From: Siphonodentalium dalli
Taxonomy: Eukaryota > Mollusca > Scaphopoda > Gadilida > Siphonodentaliidae
Assembly: GCA_032622095.1 (NCBI GenBank)
Contig: CP136069.1
Span: forward strand, 87,936,958-88,000,957
Length of the DNA stretch: 64,000 nt
Direction: 5' to 3'
A program made the translations under genes and the position numbers. Shown piece after piece: positions 1 to 11,070 of this stretch; the stretch's first letter is position 1, and each line of letters begins with the position of its first letter. The notes below the pieces were generated by a model. It had not been told where the DNA came from and did no database searches. It worked only from the letters and a program-made list of their open reading frames with translations.

Positions 1-2145
1 ACCCAGCACCTACATGACAAAAAAATAATCTTATGGTTTTATCGCTTGTTTTGCTTTATATAGTCATGAAACAGCGAGAAATTAACTTCTTCTGAGAACA
101 AGTTTTTTGAGTCAGGGTTTGGGGTGGGGGGGGGGGGGAAATGTCCAGGTCAGGATATCTTCCCCCCACCCAGCACCTACATGACAAAAAAATAATCTTA
201 TGGTTTTATCGCTTGTTTTGCTTTATATAGTCATGAAACAGCGAGAAATTAACTTCTTCTGAGAACAAGTTTTTTGAGTCAGGGTTTGGGGTGGGGGGAA
301 GATGTCCAGGTCAGGATATCTCCCCCCCAGCACCTACATGACAACAAAATAATCTTATGGTTTTATCGCTCGTTTTGCTTTATATAGTCATGAAACAGCG
401 AGAAATTAACTTCTTCTGAGAAAAAGTTTTTTGAGTCAGGATATCTTCCCCCCACCTAGCACCTACATGACAAAAAAATAATCTTATGGCTTTATAAAAC
501 CATAAGATTATTTTTTTGTCATGTAGGTGCTAGGTGGGGGGAAGATATCCTGACTCAAAAAACTTGTTCTCAGAAGAAGTTAATTTCTCGCTGTTTCATG
601 ACTATATAAAGCAAAACAAGCGATAAAACCATAAGATTATTTTTTTTGTCATGTAGGTGCTGGGTGGGGGGGGGGGAGATATCCTGACCTGGACATCTTC
701 CCCCCCAATCAAACCCTGACTCAAACAACTTGTTCTCAGAAGAAGTTAATTTCTCGCTGTTTCATGACTATATAAAGCAAAACGAGCGATAAAACCATAA
801 GATTATTTTTTTGTCATGTAGGTGCTGGGTGGATTGGGGGGGGGGGGGGGAAGATATCCTGACCTGGACATCTTCCCCCCACCCCAAACCCTGACTCATG
901 AATATATAAAGCAAAATAAGCGATAAAACCATAAGATGATTTTTTTGTCATGTAGGTGCTGGGTGGGGGGGGGGGGGGGGGGGAAGATATCCTGACCTGG
1001 ACATCTTCCCCCCACCCCCACCCCAAACCCTGACTCAAAAAACTTGTTCTCAGAAGAAGTTAATTTCTCGCTGTTTCATGACTATATAAAGCAAAACAAG
1101 CGATAAAACCATAAGATTATTTTTTTTGTCATATAGGTGCTGGGTGGGGGGGGGGGGGGGGGGGGGAGATATCCTGACCTGGACATCTTCCCCCCCAATC
1201 AAACCTTGACTCAAACAACTTGTTCTCAGAAGAAGTTAATTTCTCGCTGTTTCATGACTATATAAAGCAAAACGAGCGATAAAACCATAAGATTATTTTT
1301 TTGTCATGTAGGTGCTGGGTGGGGGGGGGGGGGAGATATCCTGACCTGGACATCTTCCCCCCACCCCAAACCCTGACTCATGAATATATAAAGCAAAATA
1401 AGCGATAAAACCATAAGATTATTTTGTTTGTCATGTAGGTGCTGGGTGGGGGGGGGGGGAGATATCCTGACCTGGACATCTTCCCCCCCCCACCCAAACC
1501 CTGACTCAAACAACTTGTTCTCAGAAGAAGTTAATTTCTCGCTGTTTCATGACTATATAAAGCAAAACAAGCAATAAAACCATAAGATTATTTTTTTTGT
1601 CATGTAGGTGCTGGGTGGGGGGGGGGGGGGGAGATATCCTGACCTGGACATTTCCCCCCCCCCACCCAAACCCTGACTCAAACAACTTGTTCTCAGAAGA
1701 AGTTAATTTCTCGCTGTTTCATGACTATATAAAGCAAAACGAGCGATAAAACCATAACATTATTTTTTTGTCATGTAGGTGCTGGGTGGGGGGGGGGGGA
1801 AGATATCCTGACCTGGACATCTTCCCCCCACCCCAAACCCTGACTCATGAATATATAAAGCAAAATAAGCGATAAAACCATAAGATGATTTTTTTGTCAT
1901 GTAGGTGCTGGGTGGGGGGGGGGGGGGGGGGGGGGGGGTGGTGGAATATCCAAGCCTGGACATTTTGAAAGAAAAGAAAAAAATTGAATTAAAAAAAAAA
2001 AAAAATCTGGTAAATGAACAGACAATCAAATTCGTGAAAACAATAATTTTCTGGCCATTTCAGCACCAAACGATATCAAATGAGTGAAATTATTTTTTAG
2101 TCGTACATGGGGGGGGAAGATATCCAGGGTGGGGGGGGGAGATAT
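1..2145. repeat. G-rich satellite array with internal inversion axis
   Basis: Units of about 130-180 bp carry the same segments in order: a TCTTATGGTTTTATCGC segment, a TATATA-containing segment, a GAGAAATTAACTTCTTC segment, a G/C-rich block and CAGCACCTACATGAC. Units at 1-495 run in one orientation. From about 497 on (axis in the palindromic TCTTATGGCTTTATAAAACC region) they run in the opposite orientation, with about ten copies to about 1930. Remnants with GGGGGGGAAGATATCC follow at 2108-2145. Each unit carries a run of roughly 6-26 G on one strand, and run length differs between copies. Small open frames through the G tracts are not genes. Confidence 0.9.
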
Positions 2146-2476
2146 CCTGTTACAGGACCCGGGGCTCCCCGTGTTATTTTCCTTTAAATTAGACAGTTGC
2201 TTGTCGTGTGATGTTGGTATCTTTAAATTGTGGCACAGGTCAGAAACTTTACATGTTTGTCCCCCATGGATCATTGATCATTAGAAGATTGAGAGACTTT
2301 GTCCCGTGGTAACCCCTTGGTAACAGTTGCTAGGCAACTGCCCGGAATTGACTTGAAAATGTAAATATAGCATTTAGCGTCACAATTCAATGCCAGTGAT
2401 CGCGTTTTCGATGTAAGTAATACCCTAATGTGAAGTTTGAGATATACCCAACCAGAAGAGTGAACTAAATATCTTA
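2146..2476. other. transposon-like non-coding stretch
   Basis: No gene seen. Parts (about 2225-2340, with the GGTAACAGTTGCTAGGCAAC region) resemble the interiors of the TTAA elements at 48.3-49.4 kb and the flank at 3250-3480, so it is probably older transposon sequence. Confidence 0.4.
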
Positions 2477-3245
2477 TTGAACCCTTTGAACCCGAGAGAC
2501 CGGAATACAGGTCCAATCCTTATATTCTTATATCTCGGGAGACCGGAATACCGGTCAAGAAATCAGACGATATTTGACACGAAATTACAGCTCAATAAAC
2601 GCACATATCAACTAGAGTTGTACTTCTACTTTGCACACACGTGTCACATGTTTACCCACGTGACTTTGATTGACAAATTGATGACAGAGGGTTTGTTACT
2701 TTGCGCATGCGCAGAGGCCAATTTCGAGAAAAAAACCCCCGCTTTTTATCGTCGGAAAAGGGGAAGTATTTCGTTAGAAATTTCGCGATCAAAGCCCAAA
2801 TTAACTAGAATAATGCTTCTATATTTTGCGCGAATGAGTCACATCTTCATACCTCTGATTTTAACAGCCAAATTGGAAACAAGGGTGTCTGTTTCTTCGC
2901 GCAAGCACACAGGTGCATTTTGAGAAATGTCTTCTATTGTAGGCAAAGTGTAAGAATATATTCGTTATAAATATATAGCGCGACCAAAGGAAGCCGCAAT
3001 ATATCTATATACATGTACATGTATATTGAACGTGGTATAGACTGTTTCGTTGAAATACATTGTGACATATTTCACCGCACACTTGTTCAGTTAGCATAGT
3101 AGATTGCCGTATAGTTGAGCGTGTATACATGTATATACGTCCCAATTAAGAGCTTTATGAGTTACGTCGTTGGAACACTATATAACGTCAGGCGCCTCGG
3201 GTTGGGGTCATTTAACGTTCAGGACGTCAGGGTTCAAAGGGTTAA
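2477..3245. mobile_element. piggyBac-like non-autonomous TTAA element
   Basis: The ends are inverted: ACCCTTTGAACCC at the left and GGTTCAAAGGGTTAA at the right, so the termini begin CCC next to a TTAA-type target (left degenerated to TTGA). It shares these termini with the element at 48265-49404. The interior holds GACCGGAATACCGGTC-type palindromes and two diverged copies of a roughly 170-bp segment. The 148-codon open frame across it matches no family I recognise and I do not call it a gene. Confidence 0.7.
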
Positions 3246-3653
3246 GGGTGGCAATGGTTGCTAAGCAAATACCACAAATGATCGAATGACACCATTGCAC
3301 TAACCATTAAGTGGTATATTTGCTTTAATTAGTGTCTAGTCACATGGTGTTAATTAGTTTTGTTCAAAGGGGTGGGGGGGGGGGGCATGTCTGAAACTGC
3401 AGGAATGTCATAAGATTGGGAGACTTTGCCAGCTAATCTCTCCTTAGCAATGGCTACTGGGCTACTAGGTAAATGCAATTATAGCTTAAATATGCTAGGT
3501 ATATAGTGCCACATTTCGCTTAAAAACGCATGTTGTTTTTTTTTGTGAATTATATCCCATGCAATGCGCATATATTCCAACAGATACTAGTGGGCAACCA
3601 TCGCATATATACACCCTTGCCACCACAGACCTGTATGGGACCATTTAAATATA
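3246..3653. other. no gene seen
   Basis: AT-rich intron or intergenic DNA with a short G run near 3371-3385. It resembles 2290-2420 in places. Confidence 0.4.
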
Positions 3654-3661
3654 TATTAGTG

Positions 3662-4853
3662 TAGGGCCCAACGAATCGGCAATTTCAACATCAAATCGAA
3701 TCTCGAATCGAATCAGGATAATGATTCGAAATCGAATCGAATCTCGAATCGAATCTTTTTCAAACACTTTAGTAGATTCGTGGTACTGATCGGTGGGAGG
3801 TACGAGCAAAAATGGGGGCAAATGTCAGATGATTTTATAACGTCAGTGAGATAACTCAGATTACGAAGAAGGTTCATTGAACTTAATTTCTATGACATGA
3901 TATATATAAATACAATATTTAATCACAGTTTAAATAAAACAGTTTAATAAATGAGAATGGCACGACATCATTTCATATTTTGTGCCACTGCCACTATGCA
4001 TGATGTTCGTGAAAGTAAGCAGTTTGGAACTTTGGAGTCAATGGAGTCTGATTCGAGTCATTGCAAACGGAAACTCTTCTGCGCATGTACGCTTCACCCT
4101 GTGGCACACAGCAGGCACGCGCAATATCAAAATTGCGCATCATGACTTGGGATTACAGAGAACTATATATATAGTATCCCAAATTGGGCCTGTCGGAAAG
4201 CTGAATGGTTATCAATATTCCATTTCCCGGATAAAGATGTTGGTCGGATTTGGAGATGACATGATGGAACCCAAAATGTTTATTTAATATATTTATATCG
4301 TTTTAATTTTGAATTAAAAAAAATATGATATTATTTGATTGATCTGAGTAACACAATATAGGCTTTTCTGGCAAGAATGTCAGATACCGACATACAAATA
4401 TGTCCCACAAGAAATTCACTAACTTCAGTCTCGCGACATTGCTGGTTTTATGTGGTGGAGGAAACCGTGTGCGCTATGATTATGGTACAACCGCGATGAA
4501 CACGCAGACCACCACAGACCTACCTGCAGGTTGCACGAGTTGCACAGACCTTCCACGAGTAACCAACACTGGGACTGGTGGGGCAATCAATATATACGAA
4601 CAGTGAGCTTTTGGGCAACTTACCCTATACACGTTGGACTGTGGAGGTCACAGATGGTCGCGGAAGGAGACTTGTATCAAGTATTGGGGATATAATGAAT
4701 ATTTGTATAGATAATGCAGTCTATTCCCGGTGATAAAGAACTTGTATCTAATGATTCGAAATATCCCGAATCACACGACCGCTTTCGAATCGAATCGGAA
4801 TCGGAACGTAATATTCGAAATTGAATTGAATCTCGAAGCTTCGTCGGGTCCTA
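3662..4853. mobile_element. hAT-like non-autonomous element with 8-bp TSD
   Basis: The direct repeat TATTAGTG flanks it exactly (3654-3661 and 4854-4861). The termini are imperfect inverted repeats (TAGGGCCCAACGAA / TTCGTCGGGTCCTA). Next to both ends are arrays of a short GAATCGAATC-type motif, typical of transposase-binding subterminal repeats. 8-bp duplications are characteristic of the hAT superfamily. No transposase frame is visible. Confidence 0.85.
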
Positions 4854-4861
4854 TATTAGTG

Positions 4862-5330
4862 GGCATGTCGCATATAAATACACTATAAACTGCATGCACG
4901 AGTAAATCAACTTGATATGCGATAGACCATTCCGCAGCCCAACTGTGGTTGAACACTTATTAATATACGCGAAGGTAGATTAAACTGAAAATATTTGTCT
5001 AAATTATGTCTGTTCTACCAACATGTGAAACATGAAACTATATGCTGTAAACATAGCGCCACATTGTGCTTAAAATATCATAAATTTTTGCAGATTATAT
5101 GCTGTGTGCATGCATTTCTACCATTACTAGCGGCCACCCATTCCATACACACTATGGGTACCGCTGACATATGGGGGGGCTATACACATATAAATCAGTG
5201 GGTCTGGTGCTGGTTATACCATATACAAATTTGCTATTGCCTCATGTCATCGCTGCACCAAAATATCGGTGTTACGGGATATAGTCACAGTTCGTTTGAA
5301 CCCAAATATCAGTGTTACGAGTTCAAAGGA
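4862..5330. other. no gene seen
   Basis: AT-rich sequence downstream of the SRCR exon in the sense of the minus-strand gene. The second half of the SRCR domain was searched for here and not found. Confidence 0.4.
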
Positions 5331-5577
5331 TTAACCCTTTCATGACAGGAGCTGCACTGGTGCAGCATTAAAGACCCTGTGCCAGTGCATTCTCTTATAT
5401 ATGCAAGTCTCCAATAGGGAGCCTCGCATTTAATATAGAGGGAGCCTCGCATATATATAAGCACTGGCTTACAAGGTCAAGGTAAATATTGTTAGGCCAA
5501 TGCATTCTCTTATATATGCGAGGCTCCCTAAGAGTTTTCATTTAAATTTCAGGAAGCTCCAGTCATGGGAGGGTTAA
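5331..5577. mobile_element. TTAA MITE (piggyBac-like), copy 1
   Basis: TTAACCCTTTCATGAC at the left and the inverted GTCATGGGAGGGTTAA at the right, with TTAA at both outer ends. The interior contains repeated inverted GCATTCTCTTATATATGC segments. Relatives lie at 10179-10607 and 13906-14171. It ends 23 bp from the splice donor of the SRCR exon. Confidence 0.8.
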
Positions 5578-5600
5578 CTCATATGTTTTTAGCTACCTAC

Positions 5601-5748
5601 CCTAATCCGAGTGTTCGGCATATAACAGTGGCATCATTATAATCAAAACCATCATCACAGACCGTACCCCACTGTGAGTGAACCTTCACTTCAACACGAC
5701 CCGCTGTACTGTTTCGTCCAACAAGTCGGACGTCCTCAATATAGAGAG
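5601..5748 (-). CDS. exon: first half of SRCR domain
   Basis: On the minus strand, an acceptor (TATATTTTAG) precedes an open frame reading [16 protein letters not shown], then [20 protein letters not shown] and TLGLG. This is the signature N-terminal half of a scavenger receptor cysteine-rich domain. The donor is GG|GTAGGT. The exon enters in phase 1 and leaves in phase 2. The cysteine that group B SRCR domains carry just before GRVEV is absent (STAGRVEV), so it looks group A. SRCR domains bind ligands on secreted or cell-surface proteins. It joins in frame to the linker exon at 6980-7036 (junction codon GCT). The second half, with its remaining cysteines, was not found in the 5.6 kb to the left. 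It lies outside the window or was lost. This is the most C-terminal exon I can support. Confidence 0.85.
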
Positions 5749-5832
5749 CTAAAATATAGGTGAAGAAACATCAGAATATATCTCTGGATACTGGATAAGT
5801 TTCACGGGCATCATGTTTTGGTGATTAGGAGA

Positions 5833-6029
5833 TACAGCAATGCCTTCAATAATCAACTCCTTAACCACAGTAGAATTATTGGTAATTTTTCAGGATTTAG
5901 TCGGAAATATGGCTTGTTGCCATTCATCGGAAAGATGAATGGCAACAAGCCATATATCCGACTAAATCCTGAAAACTTACCCATAATTCGTCTGTGGTTA
6001 AGGAGTCGATTATTTAGGGCATTACTGTA
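5833..6029. mobile_element. hairpin MITE (pogo/Tigger-like), copy 1
   Basis: The two arms are near-perfect inverted repeats beginning TACAGCAATGCC and ending GGGCATTACTGTA, with TA at both outer ends. Family landmarks are GACTCCTTAACCACAG, CAGGATTTAGTCGG and ATGGCTTGTTGCC. This copy lacks the GCTCTCAGTGAGAGC loop. It lies 84 bp upstream of the SRCR exon. Confidence 0.9.
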
Positions 6030-6979
6030 AACATACTCTGTTGAGTTGGATATTTGAGTATGCAAACATTTAGTGAATTCCCCTTCAACGTTTATCTCCA
6101 TTATTATTCATTACATAAAGAAATTTAAAGCGATGTGAAACACTCCAGTAGGGTTATCAAGTTGAAATGGAGAATAGTCTTGCTCGAATAGTTATTTTTA
6201 CAAATATTACATCCAAGTTGACAGCTTTACACACACCGTCATTCTTATATATCAATTAAATGCAGTGACTCTCAATGGCAAAATAATTTCTGTTAGTTTA
6301 TCACCAATAGTTGCATCCTGAATCGAGAAGTAAATATTTACAACTGAGCATAGTTCATATGATGTCTATGCATGGAGTGGTTATGGTTGATTTGCTTGAG
6401 ATTTTTGGCAATCTTAGTATAATATGCTACATTCCTCCAGTTGACACAGCGCCTGAACTAAACTTATCAGAACAAGTCCATAATATGTCTTTGAAAGAAA
6501 CTGCACTGAAAACACATTTTATCAACATTATATGCTTTGAAGTGAGATATCCTTTTTGCAATGATCACATCTATTGATATGTTCCATGTTGTTACTCGTA
6601 ACAGCACCAGAAAAACTTCCTGTTAACCATGTATATAGAGAACGGTTGACTTGATTATGCGACACTTAGCAGTGCAGTACGTGACATATTTTACGCACAT
6701 TGTCAAAAACACTGTGCTCTATTCATAATTTGTACATGCTTCAGTGAATGATACTGGTGAAACGATAACTAAAGTTAGCATGCAGCTCTTGGCCAATCAG
6801 AATGCCTTTTTCATATTTGACTTGAACTCCAATTTTCTATAAACTTATCATCTCTCTGAACTAATCAGAATTGTAAGTCAGTTAGGAGAGGTTATTCTAT
6901 AGATGAAAATTGCCTTCAAATATTGTTTTTTTAATTTTTAATGCCACAAGTTCTGCAATAAATAGGCAATGCTACATAC
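6030..6979. other. intron, no gene seen
   Basis: AT-rich intron between the SRCR exon and the linker exon. No repeats that I recognise. Confidence 0.5.
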
Positions 6980-7036
6980 CTGGCCTCGAGGTAGTTGTAG
7001 ACCATGGATATGGTGAATAGGTCGTTGTCCTATTGT
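6980..7036 (-). CDS. exon: Thr/Ser/Pro linker
   Basis: A clean small exon: acceptor TTTCTCTTTCAG, 57 bases, donor G|GTATGT. It is phase 1 on both sides. With the junction codon it reads YNRTTTYSPYPWSTTTSRP, a Thr/Ser/Pro-rich stretch probably O-glycosylated, linking the Frizzled-type domain (8069-8134) to the SRCR domain (5601-5748). Such spacers are usual between extracellular modules. Similar short linker exons occur at 14531-14569 and 22381-22416. The call rests on splice sites and frame continuity, because the peptide is too short for homology. Confidence 0.7.
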
Positions 7037-7039
7037 CTG

Positions 7040-7680
7040 AAAGAGAAACGGTCCCAATAATTTTAACAAACATTAAGAAGATGATCTAGCGGTCACACGA
7101 ATATCTATATTAAAGTTTAGGGACGATTGGATGAGGGAAGTGGGCTGTAGGATGTGCCAAAGTATTTAGTCATGCAAAGAGTAAAATCCAGGATGGCCAT
7201 GATTTTCAGCGAAATTGGAAAATATTCGATGGCTTCAATCTAGTGGTAACCACAAAGATGAAGTTTGGTGACGATAGGATGATCAGCCGACGTATTTAGT
7301 CAAGCAAAGAGTAAAATAAAATATGGCTACAGGCAGCCATGTTTTTCATTGAAAATTGTTTCAATTTTATAGCTCCCATCTACAGGTGAATATAAACATG
7401 ACTTTTAATTTTCAAAACAATATGTCAATAAATGGGGGCTGTAGGATGTGCCGATGGATTCAAACTTGAAATCAAAGATGGCTGCTGGCAAACAAACTTG
7501 GGCTATCACGCTCACTGATTGGAGATATTGTAGCAAGCAATACCAAAAATTATTGAAATCTGTTCATATTTGTTCAGTTATCAAGCCGGACGGAAGGACG
7601 GACACTTGGACAGACAAACAGATGGATGCAGTCAATACAGTATATCCCCATTCTCTTTGAGAGTGGGGGGAATAAGAATG
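7040..7680. repeat. dispersed repeat ending in GGACGG tract
   Basis: Contains the family landmarks AAGAGTAAAATCC, AAGATGGCTGCTGG and GGCCATG, and ends with GGACGGAAGGACGGAC followed by CCATTCTCTTTGAGAGTGGG. Related copies are at 11070-11515, 22800-23200, 25780-26110, 31860-32340, 41420-42310, 49405-49930 and 54180-54770. Function and class unknown. Confidence 0.75.
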
Positions 7681-7907
7681 TATTTAATAAAGATATGGTT
7701 ATAATAAGACTCAAGGCACTGATAGTGGGCAAATGTGTAAAAAAAAAATATAAAAAAGTCTGTAAAAACATTACAAAGGAGAAGAACATGGGACAAAATA
7801 GATAAACTTTGTTGCTATCTTTATTATTGATAGTGTTCAAATAAAAAAAAATTTAGTGTTAAAACCATTGTTATGTAAACAGAACTGTTACAGTAATATG
7901 TCAATTT
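7681..7907. other. no gene seen
   Basis: AT-rich intron with A runs. Confidence 0.4.
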
Positions 7908-7978
7908 CGACTAAATCCTGAAAAGTTACCCATAATTCTGCTGTGGTTAAGGAGTCGATTATTTAGGGCATTACTGTA
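7908..7978. mobile_element. hairpin MITE, right half only
   Basis: One arm of the hairpin family, from GACTAAATCCTG to GGGCATTACTGTA. The other arm is missing. Confidence 0.85.
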
Positions 7979-8068
7979 CTTGTTGATTGATATTAATTTT
8001 TACAGACTTTTATGTTATTCCGAATGAAGACACTTTGAAGGCCTCGAGTCCCTTTAAAATATACTTAC

Positions 8069-8134
8069 AAGGATCAATGCAGCCATCGACTGGGAACAGA
8101 TCACAGAACACCCTAAATTGGTATGGAATTCGAG
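8069..8134 (-). CDS. exon: C-terminal part of Frizzled-type cysteine-rich domain
   Basis: On the minus strand, an acceptor (ATATTTTTAG) is followed by 66 bases reading RIPYQFRVFCDLFPVDGCID and P, then the donor GTAAGT. It is phase 1 on both sides. The pattern P..F.VFCD.FP...C matches the end of Frizzled/CRD domains, which carry the ninth and tenth cysteines (W/P-P....CD.FP...C). It follows the exon at 9570-9800 with junction codon TCT (Ser), and precedes the linker exon with junction TAC (Tyr). The segment between the seventh and ninth cysteines is shorter than usual and lacks the eighth cysteine. Confidence 0.75.
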
Positions 8135-9569
8135 CTAAAAATATTTAAGAATAATTTAATCATAGGGTGTCAATGGACATAATCCACACCTGTCAATCAA
8201 ATAATTATTACAAGATATTTTCTACCACTGAGCCGCTCGCTTGCTTCATAATGAAAATTCTTTGTTACCATAATTTTGATATCCATTCATACTTTTAGTG
8301 TTAAATTGCCTATTTTCAAATAACTCTTTTTTTGTCGAATCATAATGTCGACTGAAATTTTGATTTGAGGAATGATGTTGGAAATCCCATCCATGATTAT
8401 AAAATATACCACTATTTTTAATTTTTCGTTTCATGCAACATCCTGGTTGCAATCTCAAGAGCACTATATTAGTCACCACCAGATATGTTGACTCTCATGA
8501 TTTTGGCGTGAGACTCACATTTTCACACCCCATCTCCCGCCCTCACGAATGTGAATGCAAATCTCATGATGATTTGAGCTGCCCGGTGGGGAAATACTTG
8601 CTGACTCATGTCAATGCACACATACAGGACGCTATGAAACAAAATCCCAGATAAAGTCAATGTTAATACTAGCTGTAACTGGTATTAATTAGTGCACAGC
8701 AACCTGGTTGTAAGAGCACATGGGTAGACCGTAGATTGACAACAATACAACAAGTTTAATTTGCAAACACACACTTTTTTGACACAAATTAGTTCTTTTT
8801 AAATGAGTATGGATAGTATTAGTATCTTATGAAGATCTTAGTTTTAAGTTAAAGAACATTAAATTAACTACTTTCAATGCACATTCAAAGCTCTATTTGA
8901 ATAGTAAACAAGCATGTGATATTGTTTACAAAATAAATCTGTAACTCCGAATTGTAAAAGAAGTTGAAACAGAGTCAGTCAACACAAACTACTTTCGTGA
9001 CATTAAAAATTCATGGATATTTTTAGAGTGTAAATGCATTGACATTAAAAAGACAGCATGCTTTGTTCATGTCTGCATGCGCTGTGATAACCATGCATGG
9101 TTATACCATTTGGGTTACAAAATGATCCGTCGGAACATAGTAACAAGCAGAAGACGTAGCTCATCATAAACTTCGTCACAAAGCGCAATTTGCCGTTTCC
9201 AAAACAGCTCAATATGATTAAAATATGTGGACAATGTACGTAAAATGACATTTTAAAAATGCATCTTTAGAACAATTAATTTAAGTCATTCTAAAAATCT
9301 CACTATTTTTCTTGGAATCTCAAGAATTCTTAAAGGGAATCTCACGATTTTTGACAGTCTGAAGTTAACAAGTCTGGCCACCACAACAGTAATTAATTGT
9401 CAAACGAAACTCATCACTGAGTGATAGTAATTTTTCTCGGGTTGATTGGGTGTTATAAATATGTTATAAGCATGGCATCCATTTAATAATCGAAATCAAC
9501 ACAACATGATCTTTATTTCGCTTATAAAACGGATGCCATGCTTATAACATATATTTACAAAATACTCAC
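8135..9569. other. intron inside the Frizzled-type domain
   Basis: AT-rich. It holds a diverged stretch of AATCTCA-type short repeats (8440-8580, 9290-9360). No gene or element I recognise. Confidence 0.5.
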
Positions 9570-9800
9570 AATAGCAGTAGTTCCTACAGTAATACATCGG
9601 TTGTTCTGATGATCGACACTCTGGATAGACCAATTCGCAAACCTGTTCCCGGTAGTTATAATATCGATTAAGAAACAGTGTGAAGTAGTTCATGAACCTC
9701 TCAGCTTCTCTCATAGTCTGATGACCCAATACATTGGGAAAGCTCGTAAATGTTCTGCGCAGCACAGAACTGCACATGCCCGATAGTGGGTAACAGTTAC
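9570..9800 (-). CDS. exon: Frizzled-type cysteine-rich domain, main part
   Basis: Acceptor CTTTTGCAG, 231 bases, donor T|GTGAGT, phase 1 on both sides. The 76 codons begin NCYPLSGMC, then carry RTFTSFPNVLGHQTMREAER, QVCELVYPEC and YYCRNYC. The T.FPN..GH....EA signature and the cysteine spacing identify a Frizzled/CRD domain, the Wnt- or lipid-binding module also found in corin, carboxypeptidase Z and collagen XVIII. Cysteines 1, 2, 4, 5, 6 and 7 of the canonical ten are here, and 9 and 10 are in the next exon. Cysteines 3 and 8 are absent; in known structures these two pair with each other. The linker exon at 14531-14569 joins upstream with junction codon GGT. Function as a Wnt-binding site is not shown. 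Confidence 0.85.
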
Positions 9801-9841
9801 CTGCAAAAGACAGCAAACTTATTTATGACAAAATAAATACA

Positions 9842-10055
9842 TACAGTAATGCCCTAAATAATCGACTCCTTAACCACATCAGAATTATGGGTAATATTTC
9901 AGGATTTAGTCGAAAATATGGCTTGTTGCCATTCATCGGAAAGCTCTCAGTCAGAGCTTTCCGATGAATGGCAACAAGCCATATTTCCAACTAAATCCTG
10001 AAAAATTACACATAATTCTGCTGTGGTTAAGGAGCCGAATAAGGGCATTACTGTA
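9842..10055. mobile_element. hairpin MITE, full copy
   Basis: Two inverted arms with TA and CAGTAATGCCC at the left and GGGCATTACTGTA at the right, and central loop GCTCTCAGTCAGAGC. It lies 42 bp upstream of the Frizzled-type exon. Confidence 0.95.
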
Positions 10056-10178
10056 TCACTACAGTGAATTGATCTAGCTGTATCATGTCAAGTTGAAGTG
10101 GTCAGATCACTGAATCAAATGAGTCACCGCAGTCATAGTAGGATTGTTATGCGACGTATATTATATTAAAATCATGCT

Positions 10179-10607
10179 TTAACCCTTCCATGATGGGTGC
10201 AGCATTAAAGATCATGTGACAGTGCATTCTCATATATATGCGAATCTCCCATGGAGCAGGGAGACTCGCATATATATATTAAGAGAATGCACTGGCTTAT
10301 ACATGGTCAAGTTAAATATTGTTAGGCCAATGAATTATCTTATATATGTGAGGCTCCCTAGGGAGACTCACATACAGTAAATTCTCTAAATAATCGACTC
10401 CTTAACCACATCAGAATTATGGGTAACTTTTCAGGATTTAGTCGGAAATATGGCTACAAGCCATATTTCCAACTAAATCCTGAAAAGTTACCCATAATTA
10501 TGCTGTGGTTAAGAAGTTGATTATTTAGAGCATTACTGTATATAAGAGAATGCATTGGCACATGGATTTCGCAAAATTTCAGGAAGCTCAAGTCATCAAA
10601 GGGTTCA
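10179..10607. mobile_element. TTAA MITE copy 2, carrying a nested hairpin MITE
   Basis: The left end is TTAACCCTTCCATGA and the right end AGTCATCAAAGGGTTCA. The interior GCATTCTC / TATATATGCGA segments match the copies at 5331 and 13906. A hairpin MITE is inserted at 10373-10540, so the TTAA element is the older of the two. Confidence 0.8.
10373..10540. mobile_element. hairpin MITE, nested, loop-deleted
   Basis: TACAGTAAATTCTC to GAGCATTACTGTA. The arms meet without the usual GTTGCC...GGCAAC centre. It interrupts the TTAA MITE. Confidence 0.9.
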
Positions 10608-10958
10608 TGTCATAAGCCCATGTAAAAAATATTTAAAATAGTGTATCTATTCTAGGCCACAATTACAACAACATAAGTTTTATGAAACCTGATTTCAAGA
10701 CTACAAATAAGCCTTTTTGTAAATAAAAATACAGATCAAACTGAAGATAGGGTCTATTATTTGTCTATAAAGGCATATAAAAGTCAACCATTTCTGATGC
10801 AGACAAGCATAATTTGAGGTGAAATCTCTTATTTGAAATGACATTTTAAGCCTTGAGTGAGAGTGATAACGAGATAAAATTTCTTGGTTTAACATAGAGA
10901 TAGTATGAGATCTGATCAAACTGTAACTTCTCAAAGACATAAAAAGATCGCCTGAAAT
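10608..10958. other. intron, no gene seen
   Basis: AT-rich, nothing recognised. Confidence 0.4.
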
Positions 10959-11070
10959 GCAGTAATGCCCTAAATAATCGACTCCTTAACCAAAGCAGAA
11001 TTATGGGTAACTTTTCAGGATTTAGTCGGAAATATGGCTTGTTGCCATTCATCGGAAAGCTCTCACTGAG
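10959..11070. mobile_element. hairpin MITE, left half only
   Basis: CAGTAATGCCC to GGAAAGCTCTCACTGAG. The second arm is missing and the copy runs straight into a dispersed repeat. Confidence 0.85.

Noticed and set aside
814-2087. Open frames with poly-Pro or poly-Gly
   Set aside because: Translation of satellite G/C runs, repeated in each unit and present in both orientations.
2477-2923. 148-codon plus-strand frame
   Set aside because: Lies wholly inside a TTAA element, crosses internal repeats and palindromes, and has no transposase DDD signature.
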